Assembly (NCBI GenBank): GCA_001600615.1
Contig: BCKK01000002.1
Coordinates: 3,364,830 to 3,428,829 of the forward strand
Source of the DNA: Dioszegia crocea
Taxonomy: Eukaryota > Basidiomycota > Tremellomycetes > Tremellales > Bulleribasidiaceae
Length of the DNA stretch: 64,000 nt
Direction: 5' to 3'
Of this stretch, positions 10,885-22,403 are shown in pieces. A program made the position numbers and the translations under genes. The notes under the pieces were generated by a model. That model worked only from the letters and a program-made list of their open reading frames with translations. It ran no database searches and was not told the DNA's origin. How positions within the stretch are numbered: position 1 is the stretch's first letter; each line of letters starts with the position of its first letter.

Positions 10885-11815
10885 ATTGCCGTGTTTGTAT
10901 CGGGCGTAGTATATGGATTATAGATGTCGGTTATGAGAAGTGTCGGATTGGGTGAGTCCCCTTTTGGTGCATGAGATTCTGATCCCGTCATTCCGTGCAC
11001 GCTTACGGCAGAGAGGTTTTGAAATCTCGAGCTCGCTCGACCATAGCCCTGCATAGATCTCATCTACTTGCCTACCTATCGAACCTATAGTCAATATGCC
11101 GCTATACGAGCTGTTCTGTATCGCCTCGCACAACCCTGTATCGCCGGTATGTACCCAATTTCTCCACGCGAAAAACCAAGCACAAACGGTGGAGAGACAT
11201 CGCCAGCAGTACTCTCTTCCGCCCTATTCCATGAACATTCGTTGTACATCGCTGATCCCACTCTTAGGCCAATCTGCGCCAACTCGTAGAAGGCATATCG
11301 AAACAAATACACTCATCAGGCGGAGTAGTGCGAGATATGAAATCTCTAGGTGTGGGGTTGACGCTACCGATGCGAATGAGGGCGAACCAGCAATATCATA
11401 GTCGGGGAGAGTACGTCTTTTGGCCTCTTGGTACCATTTTCACTTGCTCTATGCTGATCCTAACAGTCACTTTACTATGCTGTTCGACACTTCGCCACCT
11501 GTTCTGAAGCAATTAGAAGGTACACTGCGGGCAGATCCCCTAGTGGTCAGGTGAGCAGAAATCAAACCCTTCTCGCCTGGTCGGAGCTGATCATCAGATG
11601 GACAATGCTTAAGAAGGGAGCAGCAATGTAAGGCTTCTTCAAGTATGTGGAGATGGGCAGTAACTGATAACCCGACAGAAAAGACCTCAGCCCAACACCG
11701 GATCCAACGATGGTTTGGCAACATCCTAGCACGGCTGGCTCGCGACAGACTATCCCGGCAGGATACGACTGAGAATGTGGGACGGCGTTTGGGGACAAAT
11801 CGGGGACGAAGTGCT
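10885..11815. other. Gene-free stretch between NDUFA12 and HOOK
   Basis: This 931-bp region lies upstream of NDUFA12 (-) and downstream of the HOOK gene (-). Several short open frames exist on both strands, but none has an ATG, length, composition or splice signals that I can support as a gene. It should contain the NDUFA12 promoter and the HOOK 3' end. Confidence 0.4.
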
Positions 11816-14644
11816 CTACTCGACTAGACTATGGGGAGGAGGTGACGCTAGCGGCATGTCTATTCGGTCTGCCTCTGCAAAGAGACGGACGCGGTGGGCG
11901 ATTATTTGGGCCCGCTGCAATGTACGATAGTAGATGCCCAATCGGTGCCCAATCGGCAATGCAAATACAACAGCTGTTTCCCCTCTTATCGACTCTGCAT
12001 CATCAGCCACATCCTCTCCCCAGTTTAGACTCACAAAAATCGCATCCTCCTTCCATCTTCTTTGCCTCCCCAACCAACCCGCCGGGACAGCCTTTGACTG
12101 ACTCCTCTTTGCCCCCGCCGCAATCCCGGACAAATGATCCCTGACCACTTTATTCCCCAGGTCATGCCACGCAGAAAGCATCAAATCTTGTTCGAGCCTA
12201 TACCGCTTTTCAGCCGCGGTAGCTTCTGCACGAGCGGCATCGAGATCGGTACGCAAGAGGTGGATTTGAGATTCGTAGGATTTTTGAGCTTCTTCAAAGA
12301 CTGAATAGTCTGGTTCGGACTGGGATGTCTGGAGATTCGTCAGCTGGGATTGTCCCTTCTTATCGGACAGGGATTTGAGGATGACTGACCTGCCCATTGA
12401 CATTGCCCGCAATTCGGAGCTGCTCAAGTTCGCTCTGAAGAGACTGGGTTTGGCTGATCAGGGCTGCTATTCGATTACTGTCTTGAGCCGATGTTACAAT
12501 GCCTCCCGCTAGCTCGGTCTCTACATCGCTGATATGTCAGTCTTTCAATCTCGAGGCATGGTGGAGAAACAAACCCGGTATCCTCGATGCCAGTATCCCG
12601 CAGACTCCTTTTGGGGCGAGACACAGCATCGAGCCTGGCCTGTAACGCCATGACTGCATTCCCGCTATCGGCATCGGTGCGTGAAGATGAAGTATGGGCC
12701 GCTAGTTCTCGCTCAAGGCGACGTATCTTCAACTTCAGACTGAAAGAGTCAGCTACGCGCAATAGTACTCAAGCACACTAACTCACTCTGTTCGCGTTTC
12801 CGCCGGACTGCTGACACCATCCAACTCCTCATCCAAACTCCCCTCCACGCCAACAGCCGAACCAGTCAATACCTCCCCAGACCCCGATCCAGTTCCTAGC
12901 TCTGCCTCCCTAATTTTCTCGCGGTACAGCTCCAAGTCCTCCTTATCACGCTCGTGTGCCAATTCAGTATCGTGCAATTGCGCCCGGACAGTTTCTAGCT
13001 GTGTTGATAGTTCTGCAATCTGACCGCGATCAGCTTTGCTTTTCCGAAGGTTCCGCTATTGCAAACTGACCTCGCTGGACTGCTCGGCGACTCTAGATTC
13101 CAGCGCGGTGATCTTCGTTTGATGCCCCTCGCCAGGTATTCTGCCCTGGCCGGCTTTACGCAGCTCCCCTTCTAGGCTGTTGTTGACACTTAAAAGCTGG
13201 GCATTTTCCTCTTCCAGATTCTGACAGTTAGTCCATATCACCCCATAGCAGGATCATCCCTATTGAAGAGGCTGTTCACATACCTTCAGCTCGCGTCGCA
13301 CAGCAGCCGAATCATCCAATTTCTTCTTATACTTCTCAATGACATTTTCGCTCTTACGCAGTCGCTCTTGAACATGCCGATACCTATCTTACAGCTCGAT
13401 CTCGGCTGGGTCGGGAGGACTACTCACTCATCAAGCTGATCCTTCATCTTTGCAGCTTCCGCAGCTTCTTCCTGCAGTGCCGCCATAGCAATTTCCATCT
13501 CCTCCAGCGCTGCAGTTTTCTGCGATAGCTCTTCCTGCATTTTTGCAACTATCTCTTCTGCCTTAGATCTGACATATCAGTGATCTGATACACACATGAA
13601 ACGTACAGTTCTGATCTCAGACCCGCAGCGTCTTTACCAGCTCCTTGACTGCTTCTCAGCGCCGCCGTTCCCGTTTCACGAGAAGTGGCTAGGCGCTCCA
13701 GAGCGTCATCTCGCTCTAACTTGGCCTCGTCCTCATACACATCAGCTTTCTGGCCCAACAAGGCAGCTGTCAGCTCACCAAACTAGCAGTGATATCCGCC
13801 ACCTGATCCGCCATCTGTTCACACTTTGACCGTAATTCGTCATTCTCGGCAGAAAGGCGATCCCGCTCTGCCCTCAAAGCACCCGGCGGCGAGGGCGGTC
13901 TGAGAGTCAGCTCAACACGGCCAAAGTCTCCCCACACAATACCCACCGAGCAGACTCTCTCTTCACTGGAGACCCTCTCCGACTGAGACGCTTCATCCCA
14001 CCCATCAGCTCCGCATGATCCCCTTCACCCTCTTCCTCAGGCGGCACACTCCCCATAATCTCCTCGATACCCCTCATGAGCTCCGCCATATGCCCCTCAC
14101 CCAGTCCTTGTATCTTCGCTATGACTTTCTCGTTCCCTGGAGCCCAGACCGCCACGCAAAGGACCATACGTGCGAGCTGGATCAGACCAGCTGTGCCCTC
14201 GGGTGATGTGGGGGATTTGACCATCGCTTGAAAGGGAGGTTCGGGTAGTGTGGATGTTGAGAGAGAGTGATGTGGCGGAGGAAGCGAAAACGACAGGAGT
14301 AGGCGATAGATACGTTTACTGCACTCGTCAGTGCGCTATTGTGACGAGAGAATGAGAGATGGCGTACAGCGCATTAATCTTGAGTACCCAATTATCGGGA
14401 CTGCTAGGTCCTGCTCCAGGGCCCCGAGTGGGCAAGGACTTGAAATGCGAAGCATCGCTACAGTTGTTCAGCTGATCCACACATACTTCTGGATGTCATG
14501 CAATGGCCAGCTGCTCACTCACATTGAGCTCAACAACTCCATGAATGCCCGCCCATCAGCGAGGTTCTCAAAGGAAGTAATTCGCCTTGAGGGGCGGAAC
14601 GAGTTGATCCACGCCACGAGAGCTGCTTGCTCCTGTTTCGACAT
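11816..14644 (-). CDS. HOOK-family dynein-cargo adaptor
   Basis: Multi-exon minus-strand gene with ATG at 14644. The N-terminus (MSKQEQAALVAWINSF, then ITSFENLADGRAFMELLSSM) is the start of the Hook calponin-homology-like domain. The later exons give NWVLKINALYRLLLSF and LIQLARMVLCVAVWAP, which match the second half of that domain. After about residue 160 come many small exons rich in E, K, L, Q and S with heptad character (EEENAQLLSVNNSLEGELRK, ELEQLRIAGN-type segments), the long coiled coil. The last exon carries LMLSAWHDLGNKVVRDHLSG and GWLGRQRR, as at the end of fungal Hook proteins. In fungi these proteins link early endosomes to dynein and kinesin-3. The tail after GWLGRQRR is not recognisable and contains an 11-bp tandem duplication that sets its frame. 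Inner exon borders are approximate. Confidence 0.85.
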
Positions 14645-14963
14645 GGCGGCTGTGCCCGTGCTGCTGTATAGCTTGTCAGTGTGAGTATAATAATGGTAGA
14701 TTGACAAGGTGACATGGCTGCTTAGCAGGTTACTGGTCTGGCTGTGGGGTCCCCTCAGTTTCAGATATTGCTAATAGAAATCAAGAGTTACGGCATTGTT
14801 ATTGCTAGTCAGGGTTTCACAATTCTCTAGTGGGTGACGCGACTTGCTTTCGCTGTTCCTGCACTTCACTTCTTGGTCAATCCTTGTATCCATCTTGGCC
14901 CATCCAGGCCCTCTGGTCCCCTCCCCTCAGATCCTCGGTAGCCTGCGGGCGTCCCATTCGAGA
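14645..14963. promoter_or_regulatory. Divergent promoter region, HOOK / DNA2
   Basis: This 319-bp region separates the HOOK start (minus) and the DNA2 start (plus). One ACGCGA, a core match to the G1/S MluI-cell-cycle-box, lies at 14837-14842, about 125 bp before the DNA2 ATG. A single copy could be chance. Confidence 0.4.
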
Positions 14964-17900
14964 ATGTGGTCCAAAGCCTCCTCCGCATCGGCTCAGGCGC
15001 GTCACCCACCCACTTCCGACGCCCGACCGTCCAAGCGGGCCCGTATCGACGTCAAAACCAAGCCTGCTCCTGCTCTCAGTAAAGCTGAGCAGGAGATGAT
15101 GGATAGCCTTCTATCGGGGCTTGACGCGTCGATGTTTGACGACGCTTTATCACCGATCAAGTCGGCCCGAGCTACACCGGCTTCGCAATCCCGCTCGCCG
15201 TTAAAGGCCAAAATGGTCCAGGCGCAAATCCCAGCTAAGGCCAGAGCGGTCATACCTAGGCCTCCATGCTCGAAAGTCGCGGTGTATACCCAGACTGTAC
15301 CATCTGCTCCGGAGGTCGAGGTGCCTATTCCCAAAATTGGCGTGTCTCCGCCCGCGGACCCCGTCATTCCCCTCGCACAGGATCACGAGTCGGACAAGAC
15401 GATACATGATGACGACGCATACTTTCTTGATTTCGATATCTCGGATTTGTCAGCTTTGGACGATGAGCTCTTGACCGCTGGTTTACCTCTGCCAAAGGTA
15501 TATCTTTGGACGACAAAAGTCAGGACTAGGCTAACAAGACAGCTGAAATACCCCATACTGCATCCCGATGTCCCACCTCCGCCTGAAGGCTACAAGTCTA
15601 CACCTTGGGCACGTTGCCTTGTCAGAAACGTCTTTGACGGGCTACACTTCCTCAGCGGAGTAGTCCCGGATGTACTTCCACTCACCGGTGTTGCTGGACG
15701 AAGCGCCGCTCCAGGAAAGGTAAGCCAAATCGACATCACAGCTGACAGTCAGACTTTGATCGTCCAGGACGTAAAGACTGTCACCCCAACAGTCATTCAT
15801 CTCCGAGAAAGATGGGCAGACGTCCAAGCGCGCCCGGACGACATTGTCAACATCATCTCCCCCTCGCTCGCCTCGCCTATCTCCATCACGTACAAAGACC
15901 CCACGTCATTCATCATCATCCACCCTGACCTCATGTTGACCATGACGACAATTGCGAACGCTATGCCCTGCGCTCGAAAGCCCATCTTGCAATCTCTTAT
16001 CCGGATACCTGGCCCTTCGAGCAAGCCTATCCTATACGGAAATTTGGGACACGAGCTTTTACAGGGAGCGTTGGCGGATCAGGAGTTCAGAGCGGACGTT
16101 ACGGAAGAAAGGTTGGCTAAGGAAATGGCGAAAGAGGGAACGAGGCTGGAGGTTTGGGGAGCCGGGATGAATATGCGTGATGTACAGGAGGACGTGGGCA
16201 AGATGGCGGGCAAGGGGTTCCAGACGTTTGGGGAGAAGTGGGTAGGCCCCGAACCGAGAGTAAGTTCCAAGACCCAGCCATATCACCGCATGGCCTGAGC
16301 TGACTCTTTAGATTGACGGTGATCTTCATTCGATGCCCGGAGACGCGCAGTCTTTGTTGAGTATCACGGGTCTACATGAAATTGAAGAGGATATCTGGTC
16401 TCCGAAATGGGGACTCAAGGGGAAAGTGGACGCCTCGGTCCAGGCGTCAATGATCCTCGATCGGAAAGTCAAGGGTGCGGCTCGAGAAGTTCATGTTGCC
16501 CCTCTGGAAATCAAGACGGGTCGGTCTATAGGGGTAATGAACCACCGAGCGCAGACAATGCTGTATACCCTCTTGATGGAAGATCGATATGGTACGTGAC
16601 TGCTACTTTACGCTGGTGGGATGGGGAGCTGACCGAATAGGCGTCCCGGTCCCCGCTGGCCTGCTGTACTACTCTCAACTCGACACTATACTCCGGGTGG
16701 AAGCGCGCTCAGCCGAGATCCGAGCTTTGATCACTGCTCGGAATGAGCTTGCTTCATATCTTATCAAAACCCGAAAAGTCGCTGTTTCAACCGGCTCGGC
16801 GCTAGACCCGGGCATGATCACACCATCACAAACTCTAGACCTGGAAGATAGCTTCCTTCCTCCGACTATCGACTCAGCGAGGGAGTGCAAGGGGTGTTAT
16901 GCCGTCGACACGTGTATGCTGTATCGCAAGGTGAGCGGTGCGCCGATATAGGGTGTATCGAATGCAAGCTGATTATCAGACGACAGATCGGATACCGGTG
17001 CATGATGATGACCCCATTGGGAGCCTTTACGAAGAGAAGATGGGGCATATGACGGAGATTGATAGCGCCTTCTTCCGAAAATGGGAGAATCTGTTGACTG
17101 TCGAAGAGCAGGACATTGGGCGGTTGAGGAAGGAATTGTGGACCATGAGTGCGGAAGAGCGGGAGAAGCGGGGCAGGTAAGATATACCGTGCTCGCAGGG
17201 GGCTTGCAGACAGCTTACACGCCTAGATGTTTCAGCAACATGGTTATTGACTCATACTCCAACGATATCGGTAAATCCCTCGCCAAGATCCATCGCCATA
17301 CCTATACATTCGCGCGATCCATCTCTGGCTCCTCCTCGTCCCAAACCTCCCGGCCCAACCTCCTCTCTGGCCATATCACAAAAGGAGACCCCGTCAACAT
17401 TTCCATCGAGCCCGACCTCCTCTGTCTCCAGCGCGGCTTCGTCACTGCTCTCACAGCCGACCATATCTCCATCGGCGTAACCTACACTATCGACACTTCC
17501 TCTCTACTAAAACGCACAACACACCGGATAAAGCAGCGTGAGAAGAGCGGGACGGATCAGCTCATCTTCCGAATCGATAAAGACGAAATGACATCGGGTA
17601 TAGCCAAGATGCGCAACAACCTCGCTCAGCTATTCTTTGCGTCTGGCGACGAAAAGCGACGAATGCTCATTGTTCACAATACCCAACCTCAATTCGACCC
17701 ATCGCTCGGTCTTACCCCCGAGGAGACCCCGGCCGGGCTGAATGAGGATCAAGTGGCTGCTACGAGTAGAGTCCTAACTGCGCGGGATTATGCTTTGATT
17801 TTGGGTATGCCGGGCACGGGCAAGACAACGACGATTGCGGAGATTATAAAGGCGCTGGTAGCGAGGGGTAAGAGCGTTTTGCTCGCGAGTTATACACACT

Positions 17901-19439
17901 CGGCGGTGGATACGATTCTTATGAAGATGGTGAATGAGAGTTTTGGGATTTTGAGGTTGGGGAATATTGACAAGGTGAGTTGTCCTTTCTCTTTATGGCT
18001 CGAGGAATCAACTGACCGTCTAGGTTCATCCTGATGTTCAACATCTCACACTCGAAGCTATGAATAGCTCGACGTCCATGGCTCAGCTAGACGAACGCCT
18101 CATGGGTCCTCCGGTAGTCGCAACTACCTGTCTTTCAATCGATCAGTGAGCCAACCCGCTCACACACATGGAACAACGACTGACCCTCAGTCCTCTCTTC
18201 TTCAGACGTAAATTCGACTATTGCATAATCGACGAAGCCTCTCAAATCACCTTACCTACCATCCTCGGTCCACTCCGGTTCGCCGACACCTTTGTGCTCG
18301 TCGGCGACCACTACCAACTCCCTCCCATCGTACGAAACCACGAGGCGCGCAAGGCCGGATTGGACGTTTCGCTCTTCAAGCTCCTCAGTACCCAGCGACC
18401 CGAAGCGGTTGCTGATTTGCGATATCAATATCGGATGAATGAGGATATCATGAGTTTGAGCAATACGCTCATATATGATGGCAGGCTCAGAGTGGGGAAT
18501 GAGATGGTGGGGAAGAGGGGGTTGGTATTGCCGAGTAGGAAGGGATGTGCGGAGTTTTGTAAGGCGTCATGTGAGGAGGGAGGGTGTTGGGTGCAGGATT
18601 TGTTGGGGGAACGGTAAGTTGTTCAGGCGCTACGTAAGGAGCCGAAAGCTGACGAATCAGTGTCAAGGCCGTGTTTGTGGATACGGATGAACTACCAGCG
18701 CCAGATACGAGAGTGGGCGATTTGGTCCAGAACCCGACGGAGGCCCTCCTCGTCCGACAGGTGAGCTGAGTCGACGAACATGATGGACACTCATTCCAAG
18801 CTGACACGTTTAGTTCGCTCAAGCCCTGACTGCGAGCGGGATCCGCGAAGACAATATCGCAGTTATCACGCCCTATCGACAACAGATCAAGGTGCTCAAT
18901 GGTCTCTTTAAAGATAAACCCCGCGTGGAAATTATGACTGCGGATAAATCCCAGGGCAGGGATAAAGATGTCGTCTTGATCAGTCTGGTCCGGTCGAATG
19001 AAGTCGGCAATGTGAGTTTTAATTCATCTCACCTAGACAGGAAGATGCTGATCCAAACTAGGTTGGTGATCTACTCCGGGATTGGCGAAGAATAAATGTC
19101 TCCTTCACCCGAGCCAAGAAGAAATTGGTCATTTTCGGCTCGAGAAAGACTTTGGGCACAGATAAGCTCCTCGGTGACTTCTTGAGCCTCATGGAGCGGA
19201 ACGGGTGGATATATACCTTGAAAAAGGGCGCAGAGGTCCTGCATCCTGTCGTCCCGATCTCTGGTCAGAGTCCTGTCAAGGAGATGAAGCCGACTGGAAC
19301 CGTGAGGAAAGTGGGCAAGGTTGGAGAGGCTATTTTGAGCGGGAATCCATTCGTCAAGGAGATCATGCGTGTAAGTCTGCTTCATGGAGCTTCTCCTTGT
19401 GAATAAGTATCAAAGCTGATCAATCAGAACGGAGACTGA
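14964..19439 (+). CDS. DNA2: DNA replication ATP-dependent helicase/nuclease DNA2
   Basis: Plus-strand gene with several introns, from ATG 14964 (MWSKASSASAQ) to TGA 19439 (last exon NGD-stop). The order fits DNA2. A disordered basic N-terminus (PSKRARIDVK) comes first. The RecB-type nuclease domain contains the first Fe-S cysteine (WARCLVRN), GNLGHELLQ, GLKGKVDASV and LEIKTGRS. The remaining cluster cysteines are CKGCYAVDTC. Superfamily 1 helicase motifs follow: Walker A GMPGTGKTTT, motif Ia ASYTHSAVDTI, Walker B CIIDEASQ, LVGDHYQLPP, and the C-terminal TADKSQGRDKDVVLISLVRS and SFTRAKKKLVIFGS. DNA2 removes long flaps from Okazaki fragments and resects double-strand breaks. All catalytic motifs I can check are present. 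The start is chosen because no earlier in-frame ATG exists. Confidence 0.96.
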
Positions 19440-19596
19440 ATGGAGCTGTTGGTTACTAGATCTTGTGATAGTGTCGATGAATACACCTTGATGCTTGATT
19501 TCTGCTTTGCGTCCTTGAGCCTCTACTCTGCAACATCCCACTCCGAATTCTGAAGAATGCTGTACTAGCCGGACTGATCTCTCCGACAGGCACCGT

Positions 19597-20862
19597 CTAC
19601 TCCCTCAACACTTCCCCAATCTTCGCCCAAGCCTTGTCCGCCTCGGGCATACTGAGGATCGCATAGACGTGATTCAGTCCTTCCTCCTTACTCATCAGCA
19701 CTGCCCAGACTTTCCAGCTCTATGCACTCACCTCGATGTATTCAGACTTAAAGACCTCCTCAAGCTTCTCTAGCCTCTCCTGCATGTCCTCGCATCCTAC
19801 ATGACACAAATCATACGTCCCAATCATCGTGAGCAAGTGGATCTTGGGCGCAGCGGGATTTTTCGCATGGTAGCGCGTAAATACATCCAAGCCGTTATTG
19901 AGCGAGTAAGTGGGACCGGCGTACAGCTTATCGCTATCGTCTTGGGAGGCAGGGTTGAGGTATGGGGAGTGATTGGCCGGTAAGTCGTAGTCGATATCTG
20001 GAACGGAGGCGGGACCGCGGAACCAGAGGCGTCGAATTGCTTTCAGGAGCTCAATACTCAACCAGGGATCCTGAATCATCAGCAAGGCAGCATCTCCCTG
20101 AGCAGTAGACGAGCAGTAGACAGACTTACCACCTGATCTTTCTGAGTGAGCCTTTCCGACATTTCAAAGTTCACCACGGGGCTAATCAAGATACTAGCCC
20201 CAGTGCGTCCAATGAGCCTCTCGGCTTCATCCTTCATACCCTCAAATCCCGCCTCTTCTCCTAGTGCAATACCACACAACAGCTGCCTGATTCGGAGTGC
20301 CATCCAACCGCCGGCAGAATCGCCCATATGGATGATTATCTTGTTGGCGTACCTCGGATCGTCGGCGACGCTGAGGGTGAACTGTAGGGCGTTGACACAC
20401 CATCCGTCGGCCGTTCCTTCTGGTGCGCGTGTGTACTGAGGGAAGACGACAGGTAGGTTGTGGTCTGTTACGATACGCTGGATAAATGCCCAGTGCTGAG
20501 GTGCTGCCTGTTTGGCTCAGCATGTTCCTAATCTAGGATGATGGTAGACTTACGCCATTGATGAACGCTCCGCCGTGCCAGTAGACGACCACCTTCCCTT
20601 TGCTCCCATTGTCCGGCGCCGTCTCCGCAGTCTGGGAGCAGTGGAACACTTTCCACTTCTGACCACCTGCTCCTTTACCTTGGAAAGTCTCCTCCTTGAC
20701 TGTAATAGCTGCAGAGACGATAGCAGGGACAGCTTCTTTATCGTATTCACTCCTCCATTTATTCTGAACATCAAGCAGGAGTTGTTGCTCCGAGGCGCGT
20801 TTGCGCCGATAGTACATGGCCCAAATGACCCATGAGGTCAGATAAGCTCGGAACGACGGCAT
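19597..20862 (-). CDS. Alpha/beta hydrolase (hormone-sensitive-lipase-like, fold-3)
   Basis: Minus-strand gene with at least four exons, from ATG 20862 (MPSFRAYLTSWVIW) to TAG 19597. The oxyanion-hole motif HGGAF lies in VVVYWHGGAFING. The nucleophile elbow is GDSAGGW. The likely catalytic acid is in IGTYDLCHVGCEDM, and the likely histidine is in EGLNHVYAILSMPEADKAW near the end. All three members of the triad are therefore present, in the order of PF07859/PF10340-type fungal hydrolases. The first exon joins the second at 20561/20516 (AFING then AAPQHWAFIQRIV). A hydrophobic N-terminal stretch (YLTSWVIWAMYY) before RRKR suggests a membrane anchor. Possible substrates are lipids or steryl esters, but this cannot be decided from the sequence. 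Confidence 0.85.
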
Positions 20863-21006
20863 CTTGGAATGGATATACAAAGAGATACATGATGGGCGAC
20901 TGGTGAGCCCTCTATATAGTTAGGCCTGAACTGCGTCAGATGGACCAATTGCCGGCTATGTTTCGGCCAAGATAGCCGAGTGGCAAATTTATATGGGAGA
21001 GTAGGA

Positions 21007-22087
21007 TTAGATAAAACTTGCGCCGCCACTACAGGTGTCAGCTCTGCATTTCTGGTTTGAGAAGGGCTGCAGACTCACTCGGGCAAACGCTCGATTTGGT
21101 ATCGATGCTTGACGACGAACATGAGAGGTACACCTGGAACTTTCCGTATCCGCCGTCGGAGATCCCTATCGCACTGGGGAATAAGCTTTCCTCTGCTGTA
21201 CGCCGGTCACCAGCAAATCGTAAGCTCACTGTTGCGACTATGTAGCATTTGTGCACCTGAACTCGCTGGACGAGGCAGTCATCGGCATATGTTCCTCCGT
21301 CTAGCGATGATCAGCTGTTTGTTCTTCCCAGAACTGTTCATCGCAGCTCGTGGCCAAAAAAGGAAGCACCGGGAAGCAGAGCATCACTCACGATCACAGG
21401 TCAGTCTCTCGAATCGAGGATCCTTCGCTATCCGCAATGCTAAACGATACTTGGGTCCAAGCTTCTCCAATTCGGCAAGCACGCAATCTGTAATGGTTGG
21501 TATACCTACAAGTCAGCTGTTGATCTTCCAGTCGATATGGAGCAGACTCCAGCTCACATTTAGCCATCAGACAGTCCATCATCCCCTGCACTAGCTCAAT
21601 CTTGTTCTGAATGCTGAAATTGATGAAATTGGTATCGACAAGAACGCGGTATGGCGGTCCGAGGTCGGTGTTATGTGACAAGAACAGTCTAAAGTTGGGT
21701 CAGCGATAGCCCATGAGGACTCCTAGGCTGTTTTTGAGTAGACGCACGATGAAGATACTTGAGCACTAGGTAAATCAGCTATTGCTCTGATTCAAAGCGA
21801 CCATCAAGTCAGAAGTCTGCGACAACTCACACTCTTTTCTTCTCTTCTATCGCCTTTTCCTTCTCAGCCTTCTTGGCGGCCTTCTCAACATTCTCCTTTC
21901 TACCCAGAATCAGCTCTTTTACACTCGACTAGCTTGCGCAGAGGTCAGATAGCTCACAATCTCGGATCACTTGGTTTGATCATCCGCTTCACAGCTGCGA
22001 ACTTGCGTGTCTTGCTTGCTTTTCCCTGACATTTTTTCAGCTTTCTGCAGAGACGCAAGACTACCCAGCTGCCATGACCACTCACCA
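21007..22087 (-). CDS. FCF1: rRNA-processing PIN-domain protein FCF1/UTP24
   Basis: Component of the small-subunit processome and the family of the endonuclease that cuts pre-rRNA at A1/A2. The coding start is an ATG at 22085-22087 that forms an exon by itself. After a GTGAGT...CAG intron the reading continues [15 protein letters not shown], matching the conserved FCF1 N-terminus. Later exons give [19 protein letters not shown] (the PIN domain with its first catalytic aspartate), [13 protein letters not shown], the stretch after IPTITDCV with [15 protein letters not shown] and [12 protein letters not shown] segments, [28 protein letters not shown] and the end [15 protein letters not shown]. 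Length (about 195-200) and order are those of the family. Some middle exon borders were not fully resolved. Confidence 0.92.
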
Positions 22088-22403
22088 TTGCTGATCGTTT
22101 ACTGCTCTGACTGTATCTGCAAGGTGAGAGGTGATGTATCAACCCAGTAGAAGCTTTGGCCACCCAATCTTTGCAAAATTACACTCAGGTCCGGATAAAT
22201 TACGGCATTCTGATTTCCGAAGACCCGTGCGTCCGGATTAAAAGACCCGGATTTCGAGTGCAAACAAAAAACCTCCACCAGCTCCGACCGCCCCCTATCA
22301 GGCTTGCTATCCATACTATCATCCTCCTATCAACCCATACATCACCCACAGCCTATAACACAGGCAGGACAGCTTGAACATCTTGACGCTTGAGACTGGC
22401 AGT
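22088..22403. promoter_or_regulatory. Divergent promoter region, FCF1 / SAP30-like
   Basis: This 316-bp region lies between two starts. TCCGGATAAA-like and TCCGGATTAAA sequences occur twice (about 22192 and 22234), but I cannot assign a factor. Confidence 0.35.

Noticed and set aside
14844..14963. Upstream extension of DNA2 with a hydrophobic leader
   Set aside because: The extension begins with TTG, not ATG. The conserved gene start is the ATG at 14964.
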